From contig NZ_JANAVY020000019.1 of the NCBI RefSeq assembly GCF_025195085.2, positions 1 through 64,000 of the forward strand: a stretch of DNA of 64,000 bases, given 5' to 3'. A program made the position numbers and the translations under genes. Positions 42,653 to 52,182 of the stretch are shown piece after piece (position 1 is the first letter of the stretch; each line of letters begins with the position of its first letter). This stretch comes from Vibrio intestinalis. GTDB lineage: Bacteria > Pseudomonadota > Gammaproteobacteria > Enterobacterales > Vibrionaceae. The notes beneath the pieces are model-generated. The model had not been told where the DNA came from and ran no database searches. It was given only the letters and a program-made list of their open reading frames with translations.

Positions 42653-43665
42653 AGCGGCATTACTCGGTTACGGCCTAGCTGTTTTGCTTCGTAAAGCAGT
42701 TTGTCTGCTCGCTCAATCACTGCTTCAAAATGTTCGTTTTCTAGACGCTCAGTTACACCGAAAGAGGCAGTGATATTGCCCACTTGCTGGCCAGAGCGAC
42801 GGTCACGAATAGAAAGCTTCTCAATAGTTCTGCGCAAACTGTCTGCGAATTGACGCGCCACACGCACATTGCGGTTAGGGACAATCAGCGCAAACTCTTC
42901 ACCACCAAAACGATAAGCAGTAATACCATCACGGCAACTACTATGTAATCGGCGCGCTAACCCTTTGATTACCGTATCGCCAAACAAGTGGCCGTAGGTA
43001 TCGTTATAGTTTTTGAAATGGTCAATATCTGCCAAAATGAGGCAGAAGTTTTGCTCGCTTAAGCACAGCGTTTTGATGTCGTTATCAAATGAGCGGCGGT
43101 TGTATAGGCCAGATAAGCTGTCAAAGAGCGCGTCTTTTTGCACTTCCGCCAGCTGAGATTTCAAACGACCAATTTCTTCACTTGCGGTGCTCAGTTGATT
43201 GCTCAAAAAGCTGGTGGAGTGGCGGATTTCACGTGATTCTGCAACCAGCTGTCGAATGACGGTCATCACTTCATCCAGTGACATGCTTTCGTCTTCAACA
43301 CGTTCAAGGTTGCTAAAACTGCGATCAATAAGATCTGAGAACTGAGAGGTGTCGCTTAGCGTATCGGACATTGAGCTAGCCACTTCATTGACTAATATCT
43401 CAATGTTCGCGCGTAGGTCGCTCAGTTTGGTTTCGTTAAGGGAAGCGACATGCTTGTTGTAAAGTTGTTCACCACTCGCTGGTGGGCAGATGCCAAAGTT
43501 TTCGATAATCGTATCTAGCTCGAAGTTGAGCTTTGGAATCGCGTTATCTACGTAGGCATACCATAGCGCGTAGTTCGCTGGGGTAGCAGCGACATGATTC
43601 TTCATCATTAGTGGGACAGCTTTTTTGAGATTAGCCGTCGACTTCTTAAAATCGTCTTCTGTCAT
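42649..43665 (-). CDS. Cytoplasmic diguanylate cyclase (VCA0956-like)
   Basis: 338 residues with no membrane segment. N-terminal 165 residues are helical and begin TEDDFKKSTANLKKAVPLMM, like the V. cholerae cyclase VCA0956. A GGDEF domain follows with DSLSGLYNRRSFD, LILADIDHFKNYNDTYGHL and active-site YRFGGEEF. It makes c-di-GMP. I do not see an RxxD inhibitory site in position. Adjacent cheV is also as I recall the V. cholerae order (VCA0954). Confidence 0.9.
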   Translation of the reverse strand: MTEDDFKKSTANLKKAVPLMMKNHVAATPANYALWYAYVDNAIPKLNFELDTIIENFGICPPASGEQLYNKHVASLNETKLSDLRANIEILVNEVASSMSDTLSDTSQFSDLIDRSFSNLERVEDESMSLDEVMTVIRQLVAESREIRHSTSFLSNQLSTASEEIGRLKSQLAEVQKDALFDSLSGLYNRRSFDNDIKTLCLSEQNFCLILADIDHFKNYNDTYGHLFGDTVIKGLARRLHSSCRDGITAYRFGGEEFALIVPNRNVRVARQFADSLRRTIEKLSIRDRRSGQQVGNITASFGVTERLENEHFEAVIERADKLLYEAKQLGRNRVMPL

Positions 43666-43922
43666 GATCTTCAGCGGCAGTCTTGCTTTATTACTTATCT
43701 GTTTATGTTAACTCAAACTTATTAAGTCAGTTATAAAAATAAGTGTCTAATTGTTTTTAGTTAGTTTATTACTTATTCGTTAGGTCTACGTTAATCAAAC
43801 TGTTTGAGTGCGTACAGCAAGCTAAGAGAGTAAACCTAAAAATTGTGATCGTACTTGATAGAAAACAACCTTGTGGTGACTAAAGGCTCACTTATCAGTA
43901 ATTGGTGTACGGCATTGGCTTG

Positions 43923-44837
43923 TTAGGCAAGCTCTGTCCCTTGACTCAGTTGCGCTGCACCGCGGAGCATAGCTTTGATTAGATCGCCAGCATTGAATTT
44001 TTCTAGGGCTTCATGAGCGCCAACCTGTTGTGCGCGCTGTAAACATATCTCGCTTGATAATGATGTGTGCAAAATGATGTAGGCTTTGCGTAGTTCAGAG
44101 TCATTTTGTGTTTCAAACGCGAGCTCATACCCATCTAAGCCCGGCATTTCAATATCGCTTACTAGCAGATCTATGCCTTTACCTTGCTGAGTAGCCTCAC
44201 GCATGTACTCAAGGGCTTCCGCACCATTTTTTCGAATCGCGTAGGTGATATTAATACTGTCTAGGGCATCAGCGAGCTGTTTGCGGGCGATGCTTGAATC
44301 GTCAACCAGAAGAATGTTTAAAGCTTTTAGCCTCTCTCGCTCAATATCCGTCAGCATCGGAATGTTTGCCGCTTCAGTGTTGGGATAGATTTTCGAGAGT
44401 AGTAATTCAACATCGAGCATTTGGATGATCTTCTCGTCGAAACGAGTAATACCCGTGACGAAAACATTGTTTCCTGCTGTTGGTGGCGACGGTTCTATAT
44501 TACGCCAATCGCAATCGATGATTTTTTCTATAGAGCGCACCATAAACGCTACGACGGTGCGCAAGCAGTCGGTCACGATTAAATAGCAAGAATGGTATTC
44601 TTCAGGCTGGATCGGACGAAAACCAATAGCAGCAGGCATATCGATAACAGGAACATTGAGATCACGAATCGTCACCGTACCAATCACATTGTGGTGTGAG
44701 TAGGGGATTTGCGTGGTCGGCAAATAAGGTACTATTTCACGTACTTTAAGTGTTCCGATCGCAAAAAGTTGCTTGTTGGTGGTGAGCGTAAACATCAGCA
44801 TGCCTTGCGACTGATTTGCTTTACTAATTTTCGCCAT
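43923..44837 (-). CDS. cheV: Chemotaxis coupling protein CheV
   Basis: 304 residues from MAKISKANQSQG; GAGAGACACA before this ATG is the better RBS, though 21 further codons are open upstream. CheW-like coupling domain (about 1-165: FAIGTLKVREIVPYLPTTQI, GTVTIRDLNVPVIDMPAAIG), then a receiver domain with ILLVDDSSIARK and the phospho-acceptor Asp in LVSDIEMPGLDGYEL. It couples chemoreceptors to CheA and is tuned by phosphorylation. Same strand as the cyclase gene, 257 bp apart. Confidence 0.93.
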   Translation of the reverse strand: MAKISKANQSQGMLMFTLTTNKQLFAIGTLKVREIVPYLPTTQIPYSHHNVIGTVTIRDLNVPVIDMPAAIGFRPIQPEEYHSCYLIVTDCLRTVVAFMVRSIEKIIDCDWRNIEPSPPTAGNNVFVTGITRFDEKIIQMLDVELLLSKIYPNTEAANIPMLTDIERERLKALNILLVDDSSIARKQLADALDSINITYAIRKNGAEALEYMREATQQGKGIDLLVSDIEMPGLDGYELAFETQNDSELRKAYIILHTSLSSEICLQRAQQVGAHEALEKFNAGDLIKAMLRGAAQLSQGTELA

Positions 44838-45023
44838 TGTGTCTCTCAGATATGACATCCTATAAATGAGTATGGTAACGCAAATAGATTTATGATCCAT
44901 GAAGCAGATCAGGGATTGCCATGGTTTCTTTGACTAAATGAGATCACGGTACAAACCTTAGATGAACCTAGAGCGCAAATTCGATACAATCCCGCGCTAA
45001 ATTAACCTGACAGAGACATTGTT

Positions 45024-45302
45024 ATGGCAAATACTGCTGCTGCGCTCCACATTTTGGTGAAGCATAAAGAACAAGCTGAAGACATCATTAAGCAACTGAA
45101 AAAAGGGGCAAAGTTTCAGACCTTGGCCAAGAAGTATTCTACTTGCCCTTCAGGTAAAAAGGGTGGTGACTTAGGCGAGTTCCGCAAAGGTCAGATGGTT
45201 CCGCAGTTTGATAAAGTGTGTTTTAGTGGCGAAACACTGGTTCCTCACTTGGTAAAAACCAAATTCGGATACCATGTTGTAAAAGTCTTATATAGAACAT
45301 AG
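45024..45302 (+). CDS. ppiC: Parvulin peptidyl-prolyl isomerase PpiC
   Basis: 92 residues, single parvulin domain without signal peptide, so cytoplasmic: ALHILVKHKEQAEDI, YSTCPSGKKGGDLGEF, GQMVPQFDKVCFS and TKFGYHVVKVL cover the active-site histidines and cysteine. It speeds proline isomerisation in folding proteins. Single gene with a strong terminator. Confidence 0.95.
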   Translation: MANTAAALHILVKHKEQAEDIIKQLKKGAKFQTLAKKYSTCPSGKKGGDLGEFRKGQMVPQFDKVCFSGETLVPHLVKTKFGYHVVKVLYRT

Positions 45303-45327
45303 TGCATATCTCGCCAAGATGAACATC

Positions 45328-45361
45328 AAAAGCGCCTTTGGGAAACCAAAGGCGCTTTTTT
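45328..45361 (+). terminator. Terminator of ppiC
   Basis: AAAAGCGCCTTTGG / CCAAAGGCGCTTTT, perfect 14 bp with GAAA tetraloop, then U tract. Confidence 0.95.
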
Positions 45362-46162
45362 GTAACATTTGTCTATGGATTTAACATTTTGGGTGGTTTT
45401 GTTTCCGTGCTACATGGTTAATCTATTGCTGCTTGTACTCAGTTCTTACTGTAGATTTAGAAAGTGCTATAGGAAGATAGACTAGGGTAATAAAATGCAG
45501 TGAAGTGTGTTGGTTATATTTAATAACCATAAATAATATGGTGATATATTTATGGTGTTTTAGGTGAGGAATATTTCACTTATTCCATTCAAATAGTGCG
45601 GCTATTGTTCGTTCAAACCAAAGCTCACGAGGTTTGACTCAGTTGGCATTACGCATTTTGAGTCTAACTTGTTGTATTTTTGTGTTTTTACTTTTTTTCT
45701 TCTGGTTTTTTACACGCTTTTTACGCTTAATTTCATCGATTTAAATATCATTTATATTTGTAAGGATTATTGTCCTTTGTTTTTGTGTGGCTTTTGGGGT
45801 TGGTGGTGTATTTATTTTTAGGATCTTAAAAATGCAAGAAGTGCAAATGATAGTTCTATTAATCTGTGCGGTATATCATTTTAATAAAGGCTAATGGTAA
45901 AAGTTTTTCAAATTGTAGTTTGGGGTTTTCAAATTTACTCGATTTTGTGTATAAAGTGTTAAGTTTCTAATTCTTTATAGACACTCGAGCAATGTCAAAA
46001 TTAACATTAGCGTTTGAATGTTAAATAATTATTAAAATATTGTTTATTTTTATTTCATCTGTCTCATGTCAAAACATCTTAGAGTAAGAGAGTTAGAGCA
46101 AAGAAAAATACGTAACTGATTGTATTTTTAAGAGTTTTATAGCGTTCTCTCAGGGAGGATAA
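45362..46162. other. 801-bp AT-rich region upstream of the cyo operon
   Basis: No gene is supported. It contains GGTTAT / ATAACC (near 45512-45528), a repeat word AGTTGGCATTACGCAT (45641-45656) framed by GACTCA/TGAGTC, and a perfect inverted repeat TTAACATT / AATGTTAA (46001-46008 and 46017-46024, 8-nt spacer). The last lies 140 bp before cyoA and has GTTAA words as in ArcA boxes, so it is a candidate operator for oxygen control of the oxidase. A 20-codon frame at 45832 was not accepted. Confidence 0.45.
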
Positions 46163-47047
46163 ATGAAAATAAAATGTAACATAAAAGTTGCATTAATATT
46201 ATTATCAGTTGTTTCGCTGGTATTATTAGGCCTACTTTTTAGTACTAACATGGTGTTGTTTGACCCTAAAGGTCCTATTGGACTTGCCCAAGAGTCTTTA
46301 ATCATCACTTCTGTGCTTCTGATGGCGATCATCATTATTCCTGTGTTGTTTATGTCGGTGTACTTTCCATATAAGTATCGTCATACCAACAAAGATGCGG
46401 AATATAAGCCAGATTGGGAGCATTCCACCAAGATCGAAGTTATCGTCTGGGCGGTTCCGTGTCTGATCATCTTAGCTTTAGGTTGGGTTACCTACCTTAC
46501 TACCTACTCTTTAGACCCACGCAAAGAGCTAGTTTCAGATAAAGAGCCATTGACCATTCAGGTTGTTGCGATGAACTGGAAATGGTTATTCATTTATCCA
46601 GAGCAGCAAGTTGCGACAGTCAATGAGGTCGCTTTCCCTATTGATCGTCCGGTTGAGTTCTTAGTGACGTCTGATACTGCAATGAACTCTTTCTTTATTC
46701 CTCAGCTTGGTAGCCAAGTGTACGCCATGGCGGGTATGGAGAACCGAGTGAACCTGATGGCAAGTGAGCAAGGCATCTACCGTGGCATGTCTGCGAACTA
46801 CAGTGGCTTTGGTTTTGCCAATATGCGCTTTAAAGCGCACGCGACAGATGACGCTGAATTCGACCAATGGATTTCTGAGGTGAAGTCTTCTCAGCAAGTG
46901 CTTAATGACGAGTCTTACGATGCGCTAACTGCAAACGCAAAAGAGCAGATCAAAACGCCTCATCCGGTGACTTACTTCGCTTCAGTGGACCCACTGAGAT
47001 TCAAAGACATTATTGAAAAACACTCAGGAGCGCAAAATGGCTTATAA
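46163..47047 (+). CDS. cyoA: Cytochrome bo3 quinol oxidase subunit II
   Basis: 294 residues with GGGAGG before the ATG. N-terminal hydrophobic segment, then two membrane helices and a periplasmic cupredoxin domain (VVAMNWKWLFIYPEQQVATV, MNSFFIPQLGSQVYAMAGM). The copper-A ligands (CxxxC...H) are absent, so this is a quinol, not cytochrome c, oxidase. Unlike E. coli CyoA there is no lipobox cysteine after the first hydrophobic stretch (GLLFSTN). First gene of an eight-gene run. Confidence 0.95.
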   Translation: MKIKCNIKVALILLSVVSLVLLGLLFSTNMVLFDPKGPIGLAQESLIITSVLLMAIIIIPVLFMSVYFPYKYRHTNKDAEYKPDWEHSTKIEVIVWAVPCLIILALGWVTYLTTYSLDPRKELVSDKEPLTIQVVAMNWKWLFIYPEQQVATVNEVAFPIDRPVEFLVTSDTAMNSFFIPQLGSQVYAMAGMENRVNLMASEQGIYRGMSANYSGFGFANMRFKAHATDDAEFDQWISEVKSSQQVLNDESYDALTANAKEQIKTPHPVTYFASVDPLRFKDIIEKHSGAQNGL

Positions 47048-49133
47048 AGGCGATGTTTATGCCGAGCCGGATGCGATTTTCGGCAAATTGAACTGGGATG
47101 TGATCCCGTATTCAGACCCAGTCATCCTTCCTGTGATGATTGCGGTGGTGCTTGGTGGTGCTGGCCTGTTAGGTCTTATCACTTACATGGGCAAATGGAA
47201 GTATCTCTGGGAGAACTGGCTAACTTCAGTTGACCATAAACGTATTGGTGTCATGTACATCATCGTTGCTCTTGTCATGATGGTGCGTGGTTTCTCTGAT
47301 GCGATACTAATGCGCTCGCAACAAGCGGCCGCCACGATAGATGCGTCGTATCTTCCTCCCGAACACTATGACCAAATCTTCACTGCCCATGGCGTAATTA
47401 TGATTTTCTTCGTCGCCATGCCTTTAGTGGTGGGTTTGATGAACATCATTGTTCCGCTGCAGATTGGTGCGCGAGATGTGGCCTTCCCATTCCTAAACTC
47501 GTTGAGTTTCTGGTTATTTGTGGTGGGTGCCATTTTAATCAATATGTCGCTATTCATCGGTGAATTTGCCGCGACAGGTTGGTTAGCGTATCCGCCACTC
47601 TCGGGGATGGAATACAGCCCTTGGGTTGGGGTCGATTATTGGCTCTGGTCGCTACAGATATCGGGCATCGGTACTCTGCTAACGGGTGTTAACTTTGTCG
47701 TGACCATTCTTCGAATGCGCGCTCCGGGTATGAAGCTGATGCAAATGCCAGTGTTCACATGGACAGCACTATGTTCAAACGCACTGATTGTTTTAGCTTT
47801 CCCAATCCTGACTGTAACCTTAACTTTGCTGACGCTTGATCGCTACATTGGTACTCACTTCTTCACCAATGACATGGGCGGCAACCAAATGATGTATGTA
47901 AACCTTATTTGGGCGTGGGGTCACCCTGAGGTATACATCCTGATTCTGCCAGCGTTTGGTATTTTCTCTGAAGTGTGTGCAACCTTCGCTCGTAAGCGCC
48001 TATTTGGTTATACCTCGCTAGTTTGGGCGACGGCGGTAATCATGGTGCTTTCATTTGTCGTGTGGCTTCACCACTTCTTTACTATGGGGGCAGGGGCAAG
48101 CGTTAACGCTTTCTTTGGAATCGCCACCATGATCATATCCATACCCACCGGGGTTAAGATATTTAACTGGCTATTTACTATGTACAAAGGCCGCGTTGAG
48201 TTCAGCGCGAGTATGTGGTGGACGATAGCTTTCTTAATTACCTTTACTATCGGTGGGATGACGGGCGTTATGTTGGCCGTTCCTGCGGCGAACTTTGTTC
48301 TACATAACAGTCTATTTGTTATTGCTCACTTCCATAACGTAATTATTGGCGGTGCGGTATTTGGTTACTTCGCAGGTATCACTTACTGGTGGCCAAAAGC
48401 AACGGGCTACATGCTGAATGAGAAACTTGGCAAGCTAGCTTGTGCACTTTGGACAATTGGTTTCTTTGTAGCCTTCATGCCGGTTTACGTGCTTGGCTTT
48501 AATGGTATGACACGTCGTTTGAACGTGACAGACAACCCTGAATGGGCTCCTCTGCTGTGGATTGCTGCATTTGGTGTGTGCATTATCGCTGCGGGTATTG
48601 CTGTGCAGTTCTATCAGTTCTACGTCAGCATCCGTGATCGCAAACAAAACTTAGATACGACAGGTGACCCGTGGGATGGCCGTACTTTAGAGTGGGCGAC
48701 ATCGTCACCACCACCATTCTACAACTTCGCGACGCTACCAAAAATTCACGACCGTGATGAACACCATTACCGTAAAGTGAATGGTCTAGCGTATCAAAAA
48801 CCAGAGAAATACAAGCGTATCCACATGCCAAAGAATACTTGGGCAGGTGTGGTGATCAGTGCGTTCTCATTGGTGTTTGGTTTTGCCTTCGTTTGGCATG
48901 TTTGGTGGATGGTTATCTTTGGTGCGCTCGGTATGGTGGCATCTTGGATCGCATACAGCTTCCAACGCAGCAAAGATTACTTTGTTGAAGTATCAGAAGT
49001 TGAAGCGATTGAAGAACCGCACTTGGCACAAGTTTATGCTAAGCGCCCAGAGTTTGAAGTTAAGCCTCAAACGAACGTGAAAGACGACGATGACAAAGAT
49101 GCAGACCTTAAACCTGCTGATGCAACGGTATAA
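47037..49133 (+). CDS. cyoB: Cytochrome bo3 quinol oxidase subunit I
   Basis: 698 residues from MAYKGDVYAEPDA, whose ATG follows AGGAGCGCAAA and overlaps the end of cyoA by 11 bp. Haem-copper oxidase core with about 15 helices: HGVIMIFFVAMPLVVG, the CuB/Tyr site AWGHPEVYILILPAFG, LHHFFTMGA and IAHFHNVIIGG with the haem ligands. It reduces oxygen to water with electrons from ubiquinol and pumps protons. Confidence 0.97.
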   Translation: MAYKGDVYAEPDAIFGKLNWDVIPYSDPVILPVMIAVVLGGAGLLGLITYMGKWKYLWENWLTSVDHKRIGVMYIIVALVMMVRGFSDAILMRSQQAAATIDASYLPPEHYDQIFTAHGVIMIFFVAMPLVVGLMNIIVPLQIGARDVAFPFLNSLSFWLFVVGAILINMSLFIGEFAATGWLAYPPLSGMEYSPWVGVDYWLWSLQISGIGTLLTGVNFVVTILRMRAPGMKLMQMPVFTWTALCSNALIVLAFPILTVTLTLLTLDRYIGTHFFTNDMGGNQMMYVNLIWAWGHPEVYILILPAFGIFSEVCATFARKRLFGYTSLVWATAVIMVLSFVVWLHHFFTMGAGASVNAFFGIATMIISIPTGVKIFNWLFTMYKGRVEFSASMWWTIAFLITFTIGGMTGVMLAVPAANFVLHNSLFVIAHFHNVIIGGAVFGYFAGITYWWPKATGYMLNEKLGKLACALWTIGFFVAFMPVYVLGFNGMTRRLNVTDNPEWAPLLWIAAFGVCIIAAGIAVQFYQFYVSIRDRKQNLDTTGDPWDGRTLEWATSSPPPFYNFATLPKIHDRDEHHYRKVNGLAYQKPEKYKRIHMPKNTWAGVVISAFSLVFGFAFVWHVWWMVIFGALGMVASWIAYSFQRSKDYFVEVSEVEAIEEPHLAQVYAKRPEFEVKPQTNVKDDDDKDADLKPADATV

Positions 49134-49146
49134 GGATAGGTGAGTT

Positions 49147-49788
49147 ATGACTGCAATTATTGAATCAGATCTAGACCAACCGACAGTAGTACCTACTGAG
49201 CCAGAAGCCCATGATGATCACGATCATCATGATTATGCTGGCGATACGATATTTGGTTTTTGGATTTACATCTTAAGTGACTGCCTACTGTTTGGTACCT
49301 TGTTCGCGGTATTCGCGGTGTTCTCAAACAGTTTCGCAGGCATCATTGAGCCATCAGAGCTATTTAACCTATGGTTTGTTGCTGGTGGTACGGCATTGCT
49401 GCTGTTTAGTAGTTTTACCTTCGGTATGGCAATGCTCAAAGCGCAAGTTCAAGACATGAGTGGTATGTTCCGCTGGCTAGGCATTACGTTTGCCTTGGGT
49501 CTGGGCTTTTTGGTGATGGAGCTCTATGAGTTCCACCACTTCACTGTGGCGGGCGCAACGTTTGACAGCAGTGCTTATTGGTCATCTTTCTATGCTCTTG
49601 TTGCTACGCACGGCTTGCACGTGTTTGCAGGCTTAGTATGGATGATTGTTCTTTACTTCCACTTTAAACGCGACGGTTTTACCGAAGACAACCGAGCACG
49701 TTTGAACTGCTTGAGTTTGTTCTGGCACTTCTTAGACGTGATCTGGATTTGTGTGTTTAGCGTGGTTTACTTGATGGGAGTATTGTAA
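49147..49788 (+). CDS. cyoC: Cytochrome bo3 quinol oxidase subunit III
   Basis: 213 residues, five membrane helices, with FGFWIYILSDCLLFGTLFA and ATHGLHVFAGLVWMIVLY typical of subunit III. The N-terminus has a histidine/aspartate-rich stretch HDDHDHHDY before the first helix that could bind metal. Overlaps cyoD by one base (TAATG). Confidence 0.95.
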   Translation: MTAIIESDLDQPTVVPTEPEAHDDHDHHDYAGDTIFGFWIYILSDCLLFGTLFAVFAVFSNSFAGIIEPSELFNLWFVAGGTALLLFSSFTFGMAMLKAQVQDMSGMFRWLGITFALGLGFLVMELYEFHHFTVAGATFDSSAYWSSFYALVATHGLHVFAGLVWMIVLYFHFKRDGFTEDNRARLNCLSLFWHFLDVIWICVFSVVYLMGVL

Positions 49789-50126
49789 TGGGGCACTCAA
49801 CAGAAACAGGCCAAGGTGGTCAGGCGCATGGTAGCGTTAAAGAGTATGTAACGGGTTTAGTTTACTCTTTGTTGCTGACCATCATTCCTTTTGCCATGGT
49901 GATGTTTGGCATTGGTGATAAACCACTTGTTATCACAGTGATTATGGTGACTGCTGTAGCGCAAATCCTAGTGCAGTTGATCTTCTTCTTGCACATGAAT
50001 ACATCCTCAGAACAGATGTGGAACACTACTTCGGCGGTGTTTGTGGTCGTGATTGTAGCGATCATATTGATAGGCTCTCTATGGATTATGGAGCACCTAA
50101 ACCACAACATGCTGATGGGGCACTAA
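49788..50126 (+). CDS. cyoD: Cytochrome bo3 quinol oxidase subunit IV
   Basis: 112 residues, three membrane helices, with LVQLIFFLHMNTSSEQMWN as in subunit IV of bo3 oxidases. It stabilises the oxidase. Coupled to cyoC by a one-base overlap; cyoE starts 12 bp later. Confidence 0.93.
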   Translation: MGHSTETGQGGQAHGSVKEYVTGLVYSLLLTIIPFAMVMFGIGDKPLVITVIMVTAVAQILVQLIFFLHMNTSSEQMWNTTSAVFVVVIVAIILIGSLWIMEHLNHNMLMGH

Positions 50127-50138
50127 TAGGAAGAGCTC

Positions 50139-51053
50139 ATGTTTAATCACTATTTACAACTGACGAAACCGGGCATTATTCGCGGCAACCTTGTTGCCGC
50201 GGCTGCTGGCTTTTTTCTTGCGTCGCAAGGACAGATAGACTGGCAGATTTTTGCAGCGGTATGTATTGGTACGACTTTGATTGTCGCGTCTGGTTGCGTG
50301 TTTAATAACTACATCGATAGAGATATCGATGCCAAGATGAAGCGTACCTGCCAGCGAGAATTGGTGCAAAAAATCGTACCTGTATCTCACGCATTAATCC
50401 TTGCGACCGCATTAGGGGTTGCAGGGTTTGCGACTCTTTACTTCTATACCTCTTTGGTTGCCTTTGCGTTTGGTGTATTGGGCTTCGCTGTTTATGTCGG
50501 TTTTTATAGCCTTTATTACAAGCGTCAGTCAGTACACGGCACACTAATCGGTGGTCTATCAGGGGCGTGTCCTCCGGTTATCGGTTATTGCGCAGTGACG
50601 AATCAGCTAGATATGGGCGGAGCTATTTTGTTCCTAACATTCTGTATTTGGCAGATCCCGCACTCTTATGCCATCGCGATTTATCGTTTTAATGATTACA
50701 AAGCAGCTTCTATCCCTGTGTTGCCAATCAAAGAAGGCATTGCGAAAGCAAGAACTCATATTATTGGTTACATCATTGCGTTTGCGGTTGCTGCGTTTGC
50801 ACTGACTTACTTAGGTTATGCAGGCAGCTGGTATGCGTTAGGTATGGGGTTAGTTAGCCTTTACTGGTTATATCTGGCAAAAGTGAGTTTTCAGAAAATG
50901 CCAGCAGAGCAGTGGGGTAAGCAACTTACTATCTTTTCAATAGTCAGCATTATGGTGTTCTGTCTACTGATCTCGGTAGATTTTTCTGCACCAGATGTTC
51001 CCGTTACTCATCATGCTTCATTGCTTGGTGACTTGCTCAATGGAATGATTTAA
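50139..51053 (+). CDS. cyoE: Protohaem IX farnesyltransferase (haem O synthase)
   Basis: 304 residues, UbiA-type prenyltransferase with about nine helices. The Asp-rich sites are NNYIDRDIDAKMKRT (about residues 54-68) and the later IYRFNDYKAA. It converts haem B to haem O for the CyoB active site. The stop overlaps the sco start (TAATG), so copper delivery genes are translated with it. Confidence 0.95.
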   Translation: MFNHYLQLTKPGIIRGNLVAAAAGFFLASQGQIDWQIFAAVCIGTTLIVASGCVFNNYIDRDIDAKMKRTCQRELVQKIVPVSHALILATALGVAGFATLYFYTSLVAFAFGVLGFAVYVGFYSLYYKRQSVHGTLIGGLSGACPPVIGYCAVTNQLDMGGAILFLTFCIWQIPHSYAIAIYRFNDYKAASIPVLPIKEGIAKARTHIIGYIIAFAVAAFALTYLGYAGSWYALGMGLVSLYWLYLAKVSFQKMPAEQWGKQLTIFSIVSIMVFCLLISVDFSAPDVPVTHHASLLGDLLNGMI

Positions 51054-51658
51054 TGGCAAAAAATCCCGTAAAATGGGTATTGGTGGCTGGCGCTCTTGCG
51101 CTGGCTGCTATTTTCGCCCTGTATTTTTACAACTCCACATTACCCATAGGTGAAAAGCCTCGACAGCTGAAAGATTTAGGTGGCCACTTTGCACTGAATA
51201 GCGCAGATGGCACGGTCGATCTAAACGAGTACCAAGGTAAAGTCGTTGTGCTCTATTTTGGCTTCTTAAATTGCGCAGAAGTTTGCCCCTCTTCGATGGG
51301 CGTTATGTCGGCAGCATTTAAGCAAGTTGACCAACAGTATTATGACGACATCCAAGGCTTTTTCGTCAGCGTAGATCCCGGTCGTGATGACCTTAAATCG
51401 CTTGAAGAATTCGCCAAATATTTTGATCCTCGCATGCAAGGTATTACGGGCACCGAAGAGCAAGTTGAAACCTTGACTAGCCAATATGGTGTGTATTTTG
51501 ACTTGGTTGATATGGAATCTTCTGAGTTGGCTTACACCGTTGACCATGCATCACGCTTTTACATCATAGATAGGACAGGTAAGTTGATTGATTCAATGAG
51601 CCACACGACAACGCCAATCGAATTGGCGGCACAGATAGAACGCACGCTTTCCAACTAA
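51053..51658 (+). CDS. Sco/SenC copper chaperone
   Basis: 201 residues, anchored by an N-terminal helix, with a thioredoxin-like periplasmic domain. The copper ligands are CAEVC in FLNCAEVCPSSMG (about 78-82) and the later His in YTVDHASRFY. Sco proteins load copper into haem-copper oxidases, usually at copper A but also at copper B. Because this oxidase lacks copper A, a role at copper B is implied. Overlaps cyoE by one base. Confidence 0.93.
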   Translation: MAKNPVKWVLVAGALALAAIFALYFYNSTLPIGEKPRQLKDLGGHFALNSADGTVDLNEYQGKVVVLYFGFLNCAEVCPSSMGVMSAAFKQVDQQYYDDIQGFFVSVDPGRDDLKSLEEFAKYFDPRMQGITGTEEQVETLTSQYGVYFDLVDMESSELAYTVDHASRFYIIDRTGKLIDSMSHTTTPIELAAQIERTLSN

Positions 51659-51676
51659 AATTTAAGGACCTTTCTG

Positions 51677-52168
51677 ATGTTTAAGAAATTGACCTTAGCC
51701 ATGAGCATGGCTCTTTTTGCTTCTTATTCCTACGCCCATTGCCAAGATGGCCATGCAACGCAACCACATCATGCAGAATCAACCATTCAAGTTACCGATA
51801 CTGTTTTGGTCGAGAATGCGCGAGTAAAAGCGACTATTCCTGGTATTAAAGTCAGCTCTGGGTATTTTTCGATCACGAACAGTGGTGATGCTCCGCTGCG
51901 TTTTGTGGCAGCGGAAACTTCCGCCTCTCAGCATACTGAGTTCCACCGTATGTTTATGCGTGACAGTAAAATGGCCATGCGCAAGGTGGACTATATAGAA
52001 GTCGAACCCAAACAGACGTTTGAGTTAACGCCAGGCGGTTACCATTTGATGTTCATGGGTGTGACTCAGCAACTTAAGCCAGATACTTCACTTGTGATAA
52101 CCTTGATCGAACAGTCTGGTGAACGTTACCAGTTTTCAATGCCAATTGTGGCTAATGAAAAACACTAA
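51677..52168 (+). CDS. PCuAC-type periplasmic copper chaperone
   Basis: 163 residues with a signal peptide ending SYSYA. The cupredoxin-like domain has the His/Met ligand set of PCuAC (DUF461): TEFHRMFMRDSKMAMRKV and later GGYHLMFMG. An extra His-rich N-terminus (AHCQDGHATQPHH) may bind copper as well. It passes Cu(I) to Sco or oxidase. It lies 18 bp after sco. Confidence 0.9.
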   Translation: MFKKLTLAMSMALFASYSYAHCQDGHATQPHHAESTIQVTDTVLVENARVKATIPGIKVSSGYFSITNSGDAPLRFVAAETSASQHTEFHRMFMRDSKMAMRKVDYIEVEPKQTFELTPGGYHLMFMGVTQQLKPDTSLVITLIEQSGERYQFSMPIVANEKH

Positions 52169-52182
52169 ATGTGAGTCGTTGA

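Noticed and set aside
45832..45894. 20-codon frame MQEVQMIVLLICAVYHFNKG
   Set aside because: Too short to separate from chance in AT-rich DNA; only a weak AGGA upstream.
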